A DNA stretch of 64,000 nucleotides from Coriaria nepalensis (Eukaryota > Streptophyta > Magnoliopsida > Cucurbitales > Coriariaceae): contig CP114481.1 of assembly GCA_027186245.1 (NCBI GenBank), forward strand, positions 28,179,501 to 28,243,500. Direction: 5' to 3'. Made by a program: the position numbers and the translations under genes. Positions 1-13,575 of this stretch are shown here, one piece after another. The stretch's first letter is position 1. Every line of letters starts with the position of its first letter. The notes under the pieces are model-generated. The model had not been told where the DNA came from. It searched no databases and saw nothing but the letters and a program-made list of their open reading frames with translations.

Positions 1-410
1 ATTTATAATGGTTTAATGGCTAGAAGAGCCTCAATGACATGATTTTAAGGCTAAGTAAATGTATAGTTGCCTTCAATAGATCAACTGCAAGTTATGCACG
101 AAAGTCATGTTAAAAAGGCGAATTTCGTCTGAATTGATTTAGAATGATTTAATAAGTAAAAGAGATGCAATAATATGACTTTAACACTACAAAAATGCAT
201 AGTTGCCTTCAATAGATTAATCGCAAGTTATGCATGAAAGTCGTGTGTTAAAAAGCAATAATAGAATGAGTTCGAAGTGCTTTCAAACAATTTAATGATA
301 TCAAAAGACTGAATGATATGCTCTTTAAGGCTAAAATAATGCATTGTTATATTCAATAGATTAATTGCAGGTTATGTAAGAAAATCATGTTTGAAGGACA
401 AAAATATAAT

Positions 411-546
411 TCGTTCGAATTCATTTATAATGGTTTAATGGCTAGAAGAGCCTCAATGACATGATTTTAAGGCTAAGTAAATGTATAGTTGCCTTCAATA
501 GATCAACTGCAACTTATGCACGAAAGTCATGTTTAAAAGGCGAATT
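411..546 (+). repeat. Family A, subunit A (representative copy, 136 bp)
   Basis: This is the first of the three subunits, phased from the TCGTTCGAAT box to the next homologous box. It begins with the intact palindromic box followed by CATTTATAATGG. It then carries a short dyad GGCT-agaag-AGCC, the GATTTTAAGGCTAAG segment shared with all subunits, TTGCCTTCAATAGATCAAC and TTATGCACGAAAGTCATG. At 136 bp it is six bases shorter than a family B monomer, and its shortest part is near the right end. It aligns with the family B monomer at the box, the ATTTTAAGGTTA segment and the TTATGCAC segment. Confidence 0.9.
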
Positions 547-688
547 TCGTCTGAAGTGATTTAGAATGATTTAATGAGTAAACGAGATGCAATAATATGA
601 CTTTAACACTAAAAAAATGCATAGTTGCCTTCAGTATATCAATTGCAAGTTATGCATGAAAGTCGTGTTTTAAATGTAAAAATCGAAT
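547..688 (+). repeat. Family A, subunit B (representative copy, 142 bp)
   Basis: This is the second subunit of the trimer. Its box is degenerate, reading TTCGTCTGAAG instead of TTCGTTCGAAT, so the dyad symmetry is lost. The body reads GATTTAGAATGATTTAATGAG, then GACTTTAACAC, a run of A, ATGCATAGTTGCCTTCAG and AAGTTATGCATGAAAGTCGTG. This is the most variable subunit of the trimer. Three recurring forms exist: GTAAAAGAGATGCAATAATATG, GTGAAAGAGATGAAATAATATG, and a rarer form with TGAATTTAACCC (near 3971, 9454, 16624 and 22951). These forms serve as markers for larger duplications. Confidence 0.88.
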
Positions 689-831
689 TAGTTCGAAGTG
701 CTTTCAAACAATTTAATGATATCAAAAGACTGAATGATATGCTCTTTAAGGCTAAAATAATGCATTGTTACATTCAATAGATTAATTGCAGGTTATGTAT
801 GAAAATCATGTTTGAAGGGCAAAAATATAAT
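689..831 (+). repeat. Family A, subunit C (representative copy, 143 bp)
   Basis: This is the third subunit. Its box is also degenerate, reading TAGTTCGAAG or GAGTTCGAAG. It continues GTGCTTTCAAACAATTTAATG, GATATCAAAAGACTG, GATATGCTCTTTAAGGCTAAA, ATGCATTGTTATATTCAATAG, ATTAATTGCAGGTTATG and AAATCATGTTTGAAGG, and ends in ACAAAAATATAATTCG, which leads into the intact box of the next trimer. Two forms recur: GGCTAAAATAATG, usually with AAAGACTG, and GGCAAAAATAATG, usually with AAATACTG. This subunit is the one cut at the family A/B junction. Confidence 0.88.
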
Positions 832-3800
832 TCGTTCGAATTCATTTATAATGATTTGATGACTAGAAGAGCCTCAGTGACATGATTTTAAGGCTAAGTA
901 AATGCATAGTTGCCTTCAATAGATCAACTGCAAGTTATGCACGAAGGTCATGTTTAAAAGGCGAATTTCGTCTGAAGTTATTTAGAATGATTTAATGAGG
1001 AAAAGAGATGCAATAATATGACTTTAACACTAAAAAAATGCATAGTTGCCTTCAGTATATCAATTGCAAGTTATGCACGAAAGTCGTGTTTTAAATGCAA
1101 TAAGAGAATTAGTTCGAAGTGCTTTCAAACAATTTAATGATATCAAAAGACTGAAAGATATGTTCTTTAAGGCTAAAATAACGCATTGTTATATTCAATA
1201 GATTAATTGCAGGTTATGTAAGAAAATCATGTTTGAAGGAGAAAAATATAAGTCGTTCGAATTCATTTATAATGGTTTAATGGCTAGAAGAGCCTCAATG
1301 ATATGATTTTAAGGCTAAGTAAATGTATAGTTGCCTTCAATAGATCAACTGCAAGTTATGCATGAACGTCATGTTTAAAAAGCGAATTTCGTTTGAAGTG
1401 ATTTAGAATGATTTAATGAGTAAAAGAGATGCAATAATATGACTTTAACACTAAAAAAATGCATAGTTGCCTTCAGTAGATCAATCGCAAGTTATGCATG
1501 AAAGTCGTGTTTTAAAAAGCAATAATAGAATGAGTTCGAAGTGCTTTCAAACAATTTAATGATATCAAATGACTGAATGATATGCTCTTTAACGCTAAAA
1601 TAATGCATTGTTATATTCAATAGATTAATTGCAGGTTACGTAAGAAAATCATGTTTGAAGGGCAAAAATATAATTCGTTCGAATTCATTTATAATGATTT
1701 AATGACTAGAAGAGCCTCAGTGATATGATTTTAAGGCTAAGTAAATGCATAGTTGCCTTCAATAGATCAACTGCAAGTTATGCACGAAGGTCATGTTTAA
1801 AAGGCGATTTTCGTCTGAAGTGATTTAGAATGATTGAATGAGTAAAAGAGATGCAATAATATGACTTTAACACTAAAAAAATGCATAGTTGCCTTCTGTA
1901 AATCAATTGCAAGTTATGCATGAAAGTCATGTTTTAAAAAGCAATAATAGAATGAGTTCGAAGTGCTTTCAAACAATTTAATGATATCAAAAGACTGAAT
2001 GATATGCTCTTTAAGGCTAAAATAATGCATTGTTATATTCAATAGATTAATTGCAGGTTATGTAACAAAATCATGTTTGAAGGAAAAAAATATAATTCGT
2101 TCGAATTCATTTATAATGGTTTAATGGCTAGAAGAGCCTTAATGACATGATTTTAAGGCTAAGTAAATGCATAGTTGCCTTCAATAGATCAACTGCAAGT
2201 TATGCACGAAGGTCATGCTTAAAAAGCGAATTTCGTCTGAAGTGATTTAGAATGATTGAATGAGTAAAAGAGATGCAATAATATGACTTTAACACTAAAA
2301 AAATGCATAGTTGCCTTCAGTATATCAATTGCAAGTTATGCACGAAAGTCGTGTTTTAAATGCAATAATCGAATTAGTTCGAAGTGCTTTCAAACAATTT
2401 AATGATATCAAAAGACTGAATGATATGCTCTTTAAGGCTAAAATAATGCATTGTTACATTCAATAGATTAATTGCAGGTTATGTATGAAAATCATGTTTG
2501 AAGGGCAAAAATATAATTCGTTCGAATTCATTTATAATGGTTTAATGGCTAGAAGAGCCTCAATGACATGATTTTAAGGCTAAGTAAATGCATAGTTGCC
2601 TTCAATAGATCAACTGCAAGTTATGCACGAAGGTCATGTTTAAAAGGCGAATTTCGTCTGAAGTGATTTAGAATGATTGAATGAGTAAAAGAGATGCAAT
2701 AATATGACTTTAACACTAAAAAAATGCATAGTTGCCTTCAGTATATCAATTGCAAGTTATGCATGAAAGTCGTGTTTTAAAAAGCAATAATCGAATTAGT
2801 TCGAAGTGCTTTCAAACTATTTAATGATATCAAAAGACTGAATGATATGCTCTTTAAGGCTAAAATAATGCATTGTTATATTCAATAGATTAATTGCAGG
2901 TTATGTTAGAAAATCATGTTTGAAGGACAAAAATATAATTCGTTCGAATTCATTTATAATGGTTTAATGGCTAGAAGAGCCTCAATGACATGATTTTAAG
3001 GCTAAGCAAATGCACAGTTGCCTTCAATAGATCAACTCCAACTTATGCACGAAAGTCATGTTTAAAAGGCGAATTTCGTCTGAAGTGATTTAGAATGATT
3101 TAATGAGTGAAAGAGATGAAATAATATGACCTTAACATGAAAAAAATGCATAGTTGCCTTCAGTAGATCAATCCCAAGTTATGCATGAAAGTCGTGTTTT
3201 AAAAAGCAAAAATAGAATGAGTTCGAAGTGCTTTCAAACAATTTAATGATATCAAAATACTGAATGATATGCTCTTTAAGGCTAAAATAATGCATTGTTA
3301 TATTCAATAGATTAATTGCAGGTTATGTAAGAAAATCATGTTTGAAGGACAAAAATATAATTTGTTCGAATTCATTTATAATGGTTTAATGGCTAGAAGA
3401 GCCTCAATGACATGATTTTAAGGCTAAGTAAATGTATAGTTGCCTTCAATAGATCAACTGCAACTTATGCACGAAAGTCATGTTTAAAAGGCGAATTTCG
3501 TCTGAAGTGATTTAAAATGATTTAATGAGTGAAAGAGATGAAATAATATGACTTTAACATTAAAAAAATGCATAGTTGCCTTCAGTAGATCAATCCCAAG
3601 TTATTCATGAAAGTCGTGTTTTAAAAAGCAATAATAGAATGAGTTCGAAGTGCTTTCAAACAATTTAATGATATCAAAAGACTGAATGATATGCTCTTTA
3701 AGGCTAAAATAATGCATTGTTATATTCAATAGATTAATTGCAGGTTATGTAAGAAAATCATGTTTGAAGGACAAAAATATAACTCGTTCAAATTCATTTA

Positions 3801-3970
3801 TAATGGTTTAATGGCTAGAAGAGCCTCAATGACATGATTTTAAGGCTAAGTAAATGTATAGTTGCCTTCAATAGATCAACTGCAACTTATGCACGAAAGT
3901 CTTGTTTAAAAGGCGAATTTCGTCTGAAGTGATTTAGAATGATTTAATGAGTAAACGAGATGCAATAATA

Positions 3971-6836
3971 TGAATTTAACCCAAAAAAAATGCATAGTTG
4001 CCTTCAGCAGATCAATTGCAAGTTATACATGAAAGTAGTGATTTAAACGCAAAAATAGAATTAGTTTGATGTGCTTTCAAACTATTTAATGATCTGAAAA
4101 GACTGAATGATATGCTCTTTATGGCTAAAATAATGCATTGTTGTATTCAATAGATTAATTGTAGGTTATGTAAGCAACTCATGTTTGAAGGGCAAAAATA
4201 TAATTCGTTCGAATTCATTTATAATGATTTAATGACTAGAAGAGCCTCAATGACATGATTTTAAGGCTAAGTAAATGTATAGTTGCCTTCAATAGATCAA
4301 CTGCAAGTTATGCACGAAGGTCATGTTTAAAAGGCGAATTTTGTCTGAACTGATTTAGAATAATTTAAAGAGTAAAAGAGATGCAATAATATGACTTTAA
4401 CACTAAAAAAATGCATAGTTGCCTTCAGTATATCAATTGCAAGTTATGCATGAAAGTCGTGTTTTAAAAAGCAATAATAGAATGACTTCGAAGTGCTTTC
4501 AAACAATTTAATGATATCAAAAGACTGAGTGATATGCTCTTTAAGGCTAAAATAAAGCATTGTTGTCTTCAATAGATTAATTGCTAGTTATGTAAGAAAA
4601 TCATGTTTGAAGGGCAAAAATATAATTCGTTCGAATTCATTTATAATGATTTAATGACTAGAAGAGCCTCCGTGACATGACTTTAAGGCTACGTAAATGC
4701 ATAGTTGCCTTCAATAGATCAATTGCAAGTTATGCACGAAGGTCATGTTTAAAAGGCGAATTTCGTCTGAAGTTATTTAGAATGATTTAATGAGAAAAAG
4801 AGATGCAATAATATGACTTTAACACTAAAAAAATGCATAGTTGCCTTCAGTATATCAATTGCAAGTTATGCACGAAAGTCGTGTTTTAAATGCAATAACA
4901 GAATTAGTTCGAAGTGCTTTCAAACAATTTAAAGATATCAAAAGACGGAAAGATATGCTCTTTAAGGCTAAAATAACGCATTGTTATATTCAATAGATTA
5001 ATTGCAGGTTATGTAAGAAAATCATGTTTGAAGGACAAAAATATAATTCGTTCGAATTCATTTACAATGGTTTAATGGCTAGAAGAGCCTCAATGACATG
5101 ATTTTAAGGCTAAGTAAATGTATAGTTGCCTTCAATAGATCAACTGCAACTTATGCACGAAAGTCATGTTTAAAAGGCGAATTTCGTCTGAAGTGATTTA
5201 GTATGATTTAATGAGTGAAAGAGATGAAATAATATGACTTTAACATTAAAAAAATGCATAGTTGCCTTCAGTAGATCAATCCCAAGTTATGCAAGAAAGT
5301 CGTGTTTTAAAAAGCAATAATAGAATGAGTTCTAAGTGCTTTCAAACAATTTAATGATATCAAAACACTGAATGATATGCTCTTTAAGGTAAAAATAATG
5401 GATTGTTATATTCAATAGATTAATTGCAGGTTATGAAAGAAAATCATGTTTGAAGGACAAAAATATAATTCGTTCGAATTCATTTATAATGGTTTAATGG
5501 CTAGAAGAGCCTCAATGACATGATTTTAAGGCTAAGTAAATGTATAGTTGCCTTCAATAGATCAACTGCAACTTATGCACGAAAGTCATGTTTAAAAGGC
5601 GAATTTCGTCGGAAGTGATTTAGAATGATTTAATGAGTAAAAGAGATGCAATAATATGACTTTAACACTAAAAAAATGCATAGTTGCCTTCAGTAGATCA
5701 ATCGCAAGTTATGCACGAAAGTCGTGTTTTAAAAAGAAATAATAGAATGAGTTTGAAGTGCTTTCAAACAATTTAATGATATCAAAAGACTGAATGATAT
5801 GCTCTTTGAGAGCAAAATAAAGCATTGTTATATTCAATAGATTAATTGCAGGTTATGTAATAAAATCATGTTTGAAGGACAAAAATATAATTCGTTGGAA
5901 TTCATTTATAATGGTTTAATGGCTAGAAGAGCCTCAATGACTTGATTTTAAGGCTAAGTAAATGTATAGTTGCCTTCAATAGATCAACTGCAACTTATGC
6001 ACGAAAGTCATGTTTAAAAGGCGAATTTCGTCTGAAGTGATTTAGAATGATTTAATGAGTAAAAGAGATGCAATAATATGACTTTAACACTAAAAAAATG
6101 AATAGTTGCCTTCGGTATATCAATTGCAAGTTATGCACGAAAGTCGTGTTTTAAATGCAATAACAGAATTAGTTCGAAGTGCTTTCAAACAATTTAATGA
6201 TATCAAAAGACTGAAAGATATGCTCTTTAAGGCTAAAATAACGCATTGTTATATTCAATAGATTAATTGCAGGTTATGTAAGAAAATCATGTTTGAAGGA
6301 CAAAAATATAAGTCGTTCGAATTCATTTATAATGATTTAATGACTAGAAGAGCCTCAGTGACATGATTTTAAGGCTAAGTAAATGCATAGTTGCCTTCAG
6401 TAGATCAACTGCAACTTATGCATGAAGGTCATGTTTAAAAGGCGCATTTCGTCTGAAGTGATTTAGAATGATTGAATGAGTAAAAGAGATGCAATAATAT
6501 GACTTTAACACTAAAAAAATGCATAGTTGCCTTCAGTATATCAATTGCAAGTTATGCATGAAAGTCGTGTTTTAAAAAGCAATAATAGAATGAGTTCGGA
6601 GTGCTTTCAAACAATTTAATGATATCAAAAAACTGAATGATATGCTCTTTAAGGCTAAAATAATGCATTGTTGTATTCAATAGATTAATTGCAGGTTATG
6701 TAAGCAAATCATGTTTGAAGGGCAAAAATATTATTCGTTCAAATTCATTGATAATGATTTAATGGCTAGAAGAGCCTCAATGACATGATTTTAAGGCTAA
6801 GTAAATGTATAGTTGCCTTCAATAGATCAACTGCAA
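3971..6836 (+). repeat. Duplicated block X, copy 1 (about 2.87 kb of family A)
   Basis: This block of just under seven trimer units recurs at a constant offset of 5,483 bp, which is 13 units. Private markers shared with the second copy include TGAATTTAACCC at its left edge (3971 and 9454), CTGAACTGATTTAGAATAATTTAAAG (near 4346 and 9829), CTCCGTGACATGACTTTAAGGCTACG (near 4668 and 10151), AAAGACGGAAAG (near 4942 and 10425) and ATATTATTCGTTCAAATTC (near 6729 and 12212). Right of about 6836 the copies diverge into different variant forms. By eye the copies differ at roughly a dozen or slightly more positions. The edges are approximate because neighbouring units are themselves similar. Confidence 0.85.
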
Positions 6837-7249
6837 GTTATGCACGAAAGTCATGTTTAAAAGGCGAATTTCGTCTGATGTGATTTAGAATGATTTAACG
6901 AGTAAAAGAGATGCAATAATATGACTTTAAGACTAAAAAAATGCATAGTTGCCTTCAGTATATCAATCGCAAGTTATGCATGAAAGTCGTGTTTTAAAAA
7001 GCAATAATAGAATGAGTTCAAAGTGCTTTCAAACAATTTAATGATATCAAAAGACTGAATGATATGCTCTTTAAGGCTAAAATAATGCATTGTTATATTT
7101 AGTAGATTAATTGCAGGTTATGTAAGAAAATCATGTTTGAAGGACAAAAATATAATTCGTTCGAATTCATTTATAACTGTTTAATGGCTAGAAGAGCCTC
7201 AATGACGTGATTTTAAGGCTAAGTAAATGTATAGTTGCCTTCAATAGAT

Positions 7250-9150
7250 CAACTGCAACTTATGCACGAAAGTCATGTTTAAAAGGCGAATTTCGTCTGA
7301 AGTGATTTAGAATGATTTAATGAGTGAAAGAGATGAAATAATATGACTTTAACATTAAAAAAATGCAAAGGTGCCTTCAGTAGATCAATCCCAAGTTATG
7401 CAAGAAAGTCGTGTTTTAAAAAGCAATAATAGAATGAGTTCGAAGTGCTTTCAAACAATTTAATGATATCAAAATACTGAATGATATGCTCTTTAAGGCA
7501 AAAATAATGCATTGTTATATTCAATAGATTAATTGCAGGTTATGTAAGAAAATCATGTTTGAAGGACAAAAATATAATTCGTTCGAATTCATTTATAATG
7601 GTTTAATGGCTAGAAGTGCCTCAATGACATGATTTTAAGGCTAAGTAAATGTATAGTTGCCTTCAATAGATCAACTGCAACTTATGCACGAAAGTCATGT
7701 TTAAAAGGCAAATTTCGTCTGAAATGATTTAGAATGATTTAATGAGTGAAAGAGATGAAATAATATGACTTTAACATTAAAAAAATGCATAGGTGCCTTC
7801 AGTAGATCAATCCCAAGTTATGCAAGAAAGTCGTGTTTTAAAAAGCAATAATAGAATGAGTTCGAAGTGCTTTCAAACAATTTAATGATATCAAAATACT
7901 GAATGATATGCTCTTTAAGGCAAAAATAATGCATTGTTATATTCAATAGATTAATTACAGGTTATGTAAGAAAATCATGTTTGAAGGACAAAAATATAAT
8001 TCGTTCGAATTCATTTATAATGGTTTAATGGCTAGAAGAGCCTCAATGACATGATTTTAAGGCTAAGTAAATGTATAGTTGCCTTGAATAGATCAACTGC
8101 AACTTATGCACGAAAGTCATGTTTAAAAGGCGAATTTCGTCTGAAGTGATTTAGAATGATTTAATGAGTGAAAGAGATGAAATAATATGACTTTAACATT
8201 AAAAAAATGCATAGTTGCCTTCAGTAGATCAATCCCAAGTTATGCAAGAAAGTCGTGTTTTAAAAAGCAATAATAGAATGAGTTCGAAGTGCTTTCAAAC
8301 AATTTAATGATATCAAAATACTGAATGATATGCTCTTTAAGGCAAAAATAATGCATTGTTATATTCAATAGATTAATTGCAGGTTATGTAAGAAAATCAT
8401 GTTTGAAGGACAAAAATATAATTCGTTCGAATTCATTTATAATGGTTTAATGGCTAGAAGAGCCTCAATGACATGATTTTAAGGCTAAGTAAATGTATAG
8501 TTGCCTTCAATAGATCAACTGCAACTTATGCACGAAAGTCATGTTTAAAAGGCGAATTTCGTCTGAAGTGATTTAGAATGATTTAATGAGTAAAAGAGAT
8601 GCAATAATATGACTTTAACACTAAAAAAATGCATAGTTGGCTTCAGTAGATCAATCGCAAGTTATGCATGAAAGTCGTGTTTTAAAAAGCAATAATAGAA
8701 TGAGTTGGAAGTGCTTTCAAACAATTTAATGATATCAAAAGACTGAATGATATGCTCTTTAAGAGTAAAATAATGCATTGTTATATTCAATAGATTAATT
8801 GCAGGTTATGTAAGAAAATCAAGTTTGAAGGACAAAAATATAATTCGTTCGAATTCATTTATAATGGTTTAATGGCTAGAAGAGCCTCAATGACATGATT
8901 TTAAGGCTAAGTAAATGTATAGTTGCCTTCAATAGATCAACTGCAACTTATGCACGAAAGTCATGTTTAAAAGGCGAATGTCGTCTGAAGTGATTTAGAA
9001 TGATTTAATGAGTGAAAGAGATGAAATAATATGACTTTAACATTAAAAAAATGCATAGTTGCCTTCAGTATATCAATCCCAAGTTGTGCATGAAAGTCGT
9101 GTTTTAAAAAGCAATAATAGAATGAGTTCGAAGTGCTTTCAAACAATTTA
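7250..9150 (+). repeat. Duplicated block Y, copy 1 (about 1.9 kb of family A)
   Basis: About four and a half trimer units recur at an offset of 6,326 bp, which is 15 units. Markers in common are the two ATAGGTGCCTTCAG-type variants (7371 and 7793 here; 13697 and 14119 in the copy), the GTTGGCTTCAG plus GAGTTGGAAGTG pair (8637 and 14963) and GGCGAATGTCGTCTG with AAGTTGTGCATG (near 8976 and 15302). The match stops near 9150, where this copy reads AAAAGACTG with GGCTAAAAT while the other reads AAAATACTG with GGCAAAAAT. The left edge is approximate. Confidence 0.8.
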
Positions 9151-9453
9151 ATGATATCAAAAGACTGAATGATATGCTCTTTAAGGCTAAAATAATGCAT
9201 TGTTATATTCAATAGATTAATTGCAGGTTATGTAAGAAAATCATGTTTGAAGGACAAAAATATAATTCGTTCGAATTCATTTATAATGGTTTAATGGCTA
9301 GAAGAGCCTCAATGACATGATTTTAAGGCTAAGTAAATGTATAGTTGCCTTCAATAGATCAACTGCAACTTATGCACGAAAGTCATGTTTAAAAGGCGAA
9401 TTTCGTCTGAAGTGATTTAGAATAATTTAGTGAGTAAACGAGATGCAATAATA

Positions 9454-12319
9454 TGAATTTAACCCAAAAAAAATGCATAGTTGCCTTCAGCAGATCAATT
9501 GCAAGTTATGCATGAAAGTAGTGTTTTAAACGCAAAAATAGAATTAGTTTGAAGTGCTTTCAAACAATTTAATGATCTGAAAAGACTGAATGATATGCTC
9601 TTTAAGGCTAAAATAATGCAATGTTGTATTCAATAGATTAATTGTAGGTTATGTAAGCAAATCATGTTTGAAGGGCAAAAATATAATTCGTTCGAATTCA
9701 TTTATAATGATTTAATGACTAGAAGAGCCTCAATGACATGATTTTAAGGCTAAGTAAATGTATAGTTGCCTTCAATAGATCAACTGCAAGTTATGCACGA
9801 AGGTCATGTTTAAAAGGCGAATTTTGTCTGAACTGATTTAGAATAATTTAAAGAGTAAAAGAGATGCAATAATATGACTTTAACACTAAAAAAATGCATA
9901 GTTGCCTTCAGTATATCAATTGCAAGTTATGCATGAAAGTCGTGTTTTAAAAAGCAATAATAGAATGACTTCGAAGTGCTTTCAAACAATTTAATGATAT
10001 CAAAAGACTGAGTGATATGCTCTTTAAGGCTAAAATAATGCATTGTTGTCTTCAATAGATTAATTGCTAGTTATGTAAGAAAATCATGTTTGAAGGGCAA
10101 AAATATAATTCGTTCGAATTCATTTATAATGATTTAATGACTAGAAGAGCCTCCGTGACATGACTTTAAGGCTACGTAAATGCATAGTTGCCTTCAATAG
10201 ATCAATTGCAAGTTATGCACGAAGGTCATGTTTAAAAGGCGAATTTCGTCTGAAGTTATTTAGAATGATTTAATGAGAAAAAGAGATGCAATAATATGAC
10301 TTTAACACTAAAAAAATGCATAGTTGCCTTCAGTATATCAATTGCAAGTTATGCACGAAAGTCGTGTTTTAAATGCAATAACAGAATTAGTTCGAAGTGC
10401 TTTCAAACAATTTAATGATATCAAAAGACGGAAAGATATGCTCTTTAAGGCTAAAATAACGCATTGTTATATTCAATAGATTAATTGCAGGTTATGTAAG
10501 AAAATCATGTTTGAAGGACAAAAATATAATTCGTTCGAATTCATTTACAATGGTTTAATGGCTAGAAGAGCCTCAATGACATGATTTTAAGGCTAAGTAA
10601 ATGTATAGTCGCCTTCAATAGATCAACTGCAACTTATGCACGAAAGTCATGTTTAAAAGGCGAATTTCGTCTGAAGTGATTTAGTATGATTTAATGAGTG
10701 AAAGAGATGAAATAATATGACTTTAACATTAAAAAAATGCATAGTTGCCTTCAGTAGATCAATCCCAAGTTATGCAAGAAAGTCGTGTTTTAAAAAGCAA
10801 TAATAGAATGAGTTCTAAGTGCTTTCAAACAATTTAATGATATCAAAACACTGAATGATATGCTCTTTAAGGTAAAAATAATGGATTGTTATATTCAATA
10901 GATTAATTGCAGGTTATGAAAGAAAATCATGTTTGAAGGACAAAAATATAATTCGTTCGAATTCATTTATAATGGTTTAATGGCTAGAAGAGCCTCAATG
11001 ACATGATTTTAAGGCTAAGTAAATGTATAGTTGCCTTCAATAGATCAACTGCAACTTATGCACGAAAGTCATGTTTAAAAGGCGAATTTCGTCTGAAGTG
11101 ATTTAGAATGATTTAATGAGTAAAAGAGATGCAATAATATGACTTTAACACTAAAAAAATGCATAGTTGCCTTCAGTAGATCAATCGCAAGTTATGCATG
11201 AAAGTCGTGTTTTAAAAAGAAATAATAGAATGAGTTTGAAGTGCTTTCAAACAATTTAATGATATCAAAAGACTGAATGATATGCTCTTTAAGAGCAAAA
11301 TAATGCATTGTTATATTCAATAGATTAATTGCAGGTTATGTAATAAAATCATGTTTGAAGGACAAAAATATAATTCGTTGGAATTCATTTATAATGGTTT
11401 AATGGCTAGAAGAGCCTCAATGACTTGATTTTAAGGCTAAGTAAATGTATAGTTGCCTTCAATAGATCAACTGCAACTTATGCACGAAAGTCATGTTTAA
11501 AAGGCGAATTTCGTCTGAAGTGATTTAGAATGATTTAATGAGTAAAAGAGATGCAATAATATGACTTTAACACTAAAAAAATGAATAGTTGCCTTCGGTA
11601 TATCAATTGCAAGTTATGCACGAAAGTCGTGTTTTAAATGCAATAACAGAATTAGTTCGAAGTGCTTTCAAACAATTTAATGATATCAAAAGACTGAAAG
11701 ATATGCTCTTTAAGGCTAAAATAACGCATTGTTATATTCAATAGATTAATTGCAGGTTATGTAAGAAAATCATGTTTGAAGGACAAAAATATAAGTCGTT
11801 CGAATTCATTGATAATGATTTAATGACTAGAAGAGCCTCAGTGACATGATTTTAAGGCTAAGTAAATGCATAGTTGCCTTCAGTAGATCAACTGCAACTT
11901 ATGCATGAAGGTCATGTTTAAAAGGCGCATTTCGTCTGAAGTGATTTAGAATGATTGAATGAGTAAAAGAGATGCAATAATATGACTTTAACACTAAAAA
12001 AATGCATAGTTGCCTTCAGTATATCAATTGCAAGTTATGCATGAAAGTCGTGTTTTAAAAAGCAATAATAGAATGAGTTCGAAGTGCTTTCAAACAATTT
12101 AATGATATCAAAAAACTGAATGATATGCTCTTTAAGGCTAAAATAATGCATTGTTGTATTCAATAGATTAATTGCAGGTTATGTAAGCAAATCATGTTTG
12201 AAGGGCAAAAATATTATTCGTTCAAATTCATTGATAATGATTTAATGGCTAGAAGAGCCTCAATGACATGATTTTAAGGCTAAGTAAATGTATAGTTGCC
12301 TTCAATAGATCAACTGCAA
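9454..12319 (+). repeat. Duplicated block X, copy 2
   Basis: This is the second copy of the block at 3971-6836, offset by 5,483 bp and carrying the same series of rare variants in the same order. Differences seen by eye include TATAGTCGCC here (near 10608) against TATAGTTGCC in copy 1, GTCTGAAG against GTCGGAAG, TCTTTAAGAGC against TCTTTGAGAGC, and ATTCATTGATAATG against ATTCATTTATAATG near 11807. The shared rare markers show that this is a segmental duplication within the satellite, on a larger scale than the 422-bp HOR. Confidence 0.85.
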
Positions 12320-13575
12320 CTTATGCACGAAAGTCATGTTTAAAAGGCGAATTTCGTCTGAAGTGATTTAGAATGATTTAATGAGTGAAAGAGATGAAAT
12401 AATATGACTTTAACATTAAAAAAATGCATAGTTGCCTTCAGTAGATCAATCCCAAGTTATGCATGAAAGTCGTGTTTTAAAAAGCAATAATAGAATGAGT
12501 TCGAAGTGCTTTCAAACAATTTAATGATATCAAAAGACTGAATGATATGCTCTTTAAGGCTAAAATAATGCATTGTTATATTCAGTAGATTAATTGCAGG
12601 TTATGTAAGAAAATCATGTTTGAAGGACAAAAATATAATTCGTTCGAATTCATTTATAATGGTTTAATGGCTAGAAGAGCCTCAATGACATGATTTTAAG
12701 GCTAAGTAAATGTATAGTTGCCTTCAATAGATCAACTGCAACTTATGCACGAAAGTCATGTTTAAAAGGCGAATTTCGTCTGAAGTGATTTAGAATGATT
12801 TAATGAGTAAAAGAGATGCAATAATATGACTTTAACACTAAAAAAATGCATAGTTGCCTTCAGTAGATCAATCGCAAGTTATGCATGAAAGTCGTGTTTT
12901 AAAAAGCAATAATAGAATGAGTTCGAAGTGCTTTCAAACCATTTAATGATATCAAAAGACTGAATGATATGCTCTTTAAGGCTAAAATAATGCATTGTTA
13001 TATTCAATAGATTAATTGCAGGTTATGTAAGAAAATCATGTTTGAAGGACAAAAATATAATTCGTTTGAATTCATTTATAACGGTTTAATGGCTAGAAGA
13101 GCCTCAATGATATGACTTTAAGGCTAAGTAAATGTATAGTTGCCTTCAATAGATCAACTGCACCTTATGCACGAAAGTCATGTTTAAAAGGCGAATTTCG
13201 TCTGAAGTGATTTAGAATGATTTAATGAGTAAAAGAGATGCAATAATATGACTTTAACACTAAAAAAATGAATAGTTGCCTTCAGTATATCGATTGCAAG
13301 TTATGCACGAAAGTCGTGTTTTAAATGCAATAACAGAATTAGTTCGAAGTGCTTTCAAACAATTTAATGATATCAAAAGACTGAAAGATATGCTCTTTAA
13401 GGCTAAAATAACGCATTGTTATATTCAATAGATTAATTGCAGGTTATGTAAGAAAATCATGTTTGAAGGACAAAAATATAAGTCGTTCGAATTCTTTTAT
13501 AATGATTTAATGACTAGAAGAGCCTCAGTGACATGATTTTAAGGCTAAGTAAATGCATAGTTGCCTTCAATAGAT

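Larger units (their letters stand above)
1..3970 (+). repeat. Family A, left domain with mixed 422-bp units
   Basis: The segment holds about nine and a half trimer units whose variant forms are intermixed. Units whose subunit A reads ATGATTTAATGACTAGAAGAGCC (for example near 846, 1689) are interspersed with units that read ATGGTTTAATGGCTAGAAG. No larger block duplication is obvious to the eye here, unlike the region from 3971 onwards. The GTGAAAGAGATGAAATAATATG form, common further right, first appears near 3107 and 3530. No gene or non-satellite sequence is present. Confidence 0.7.
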
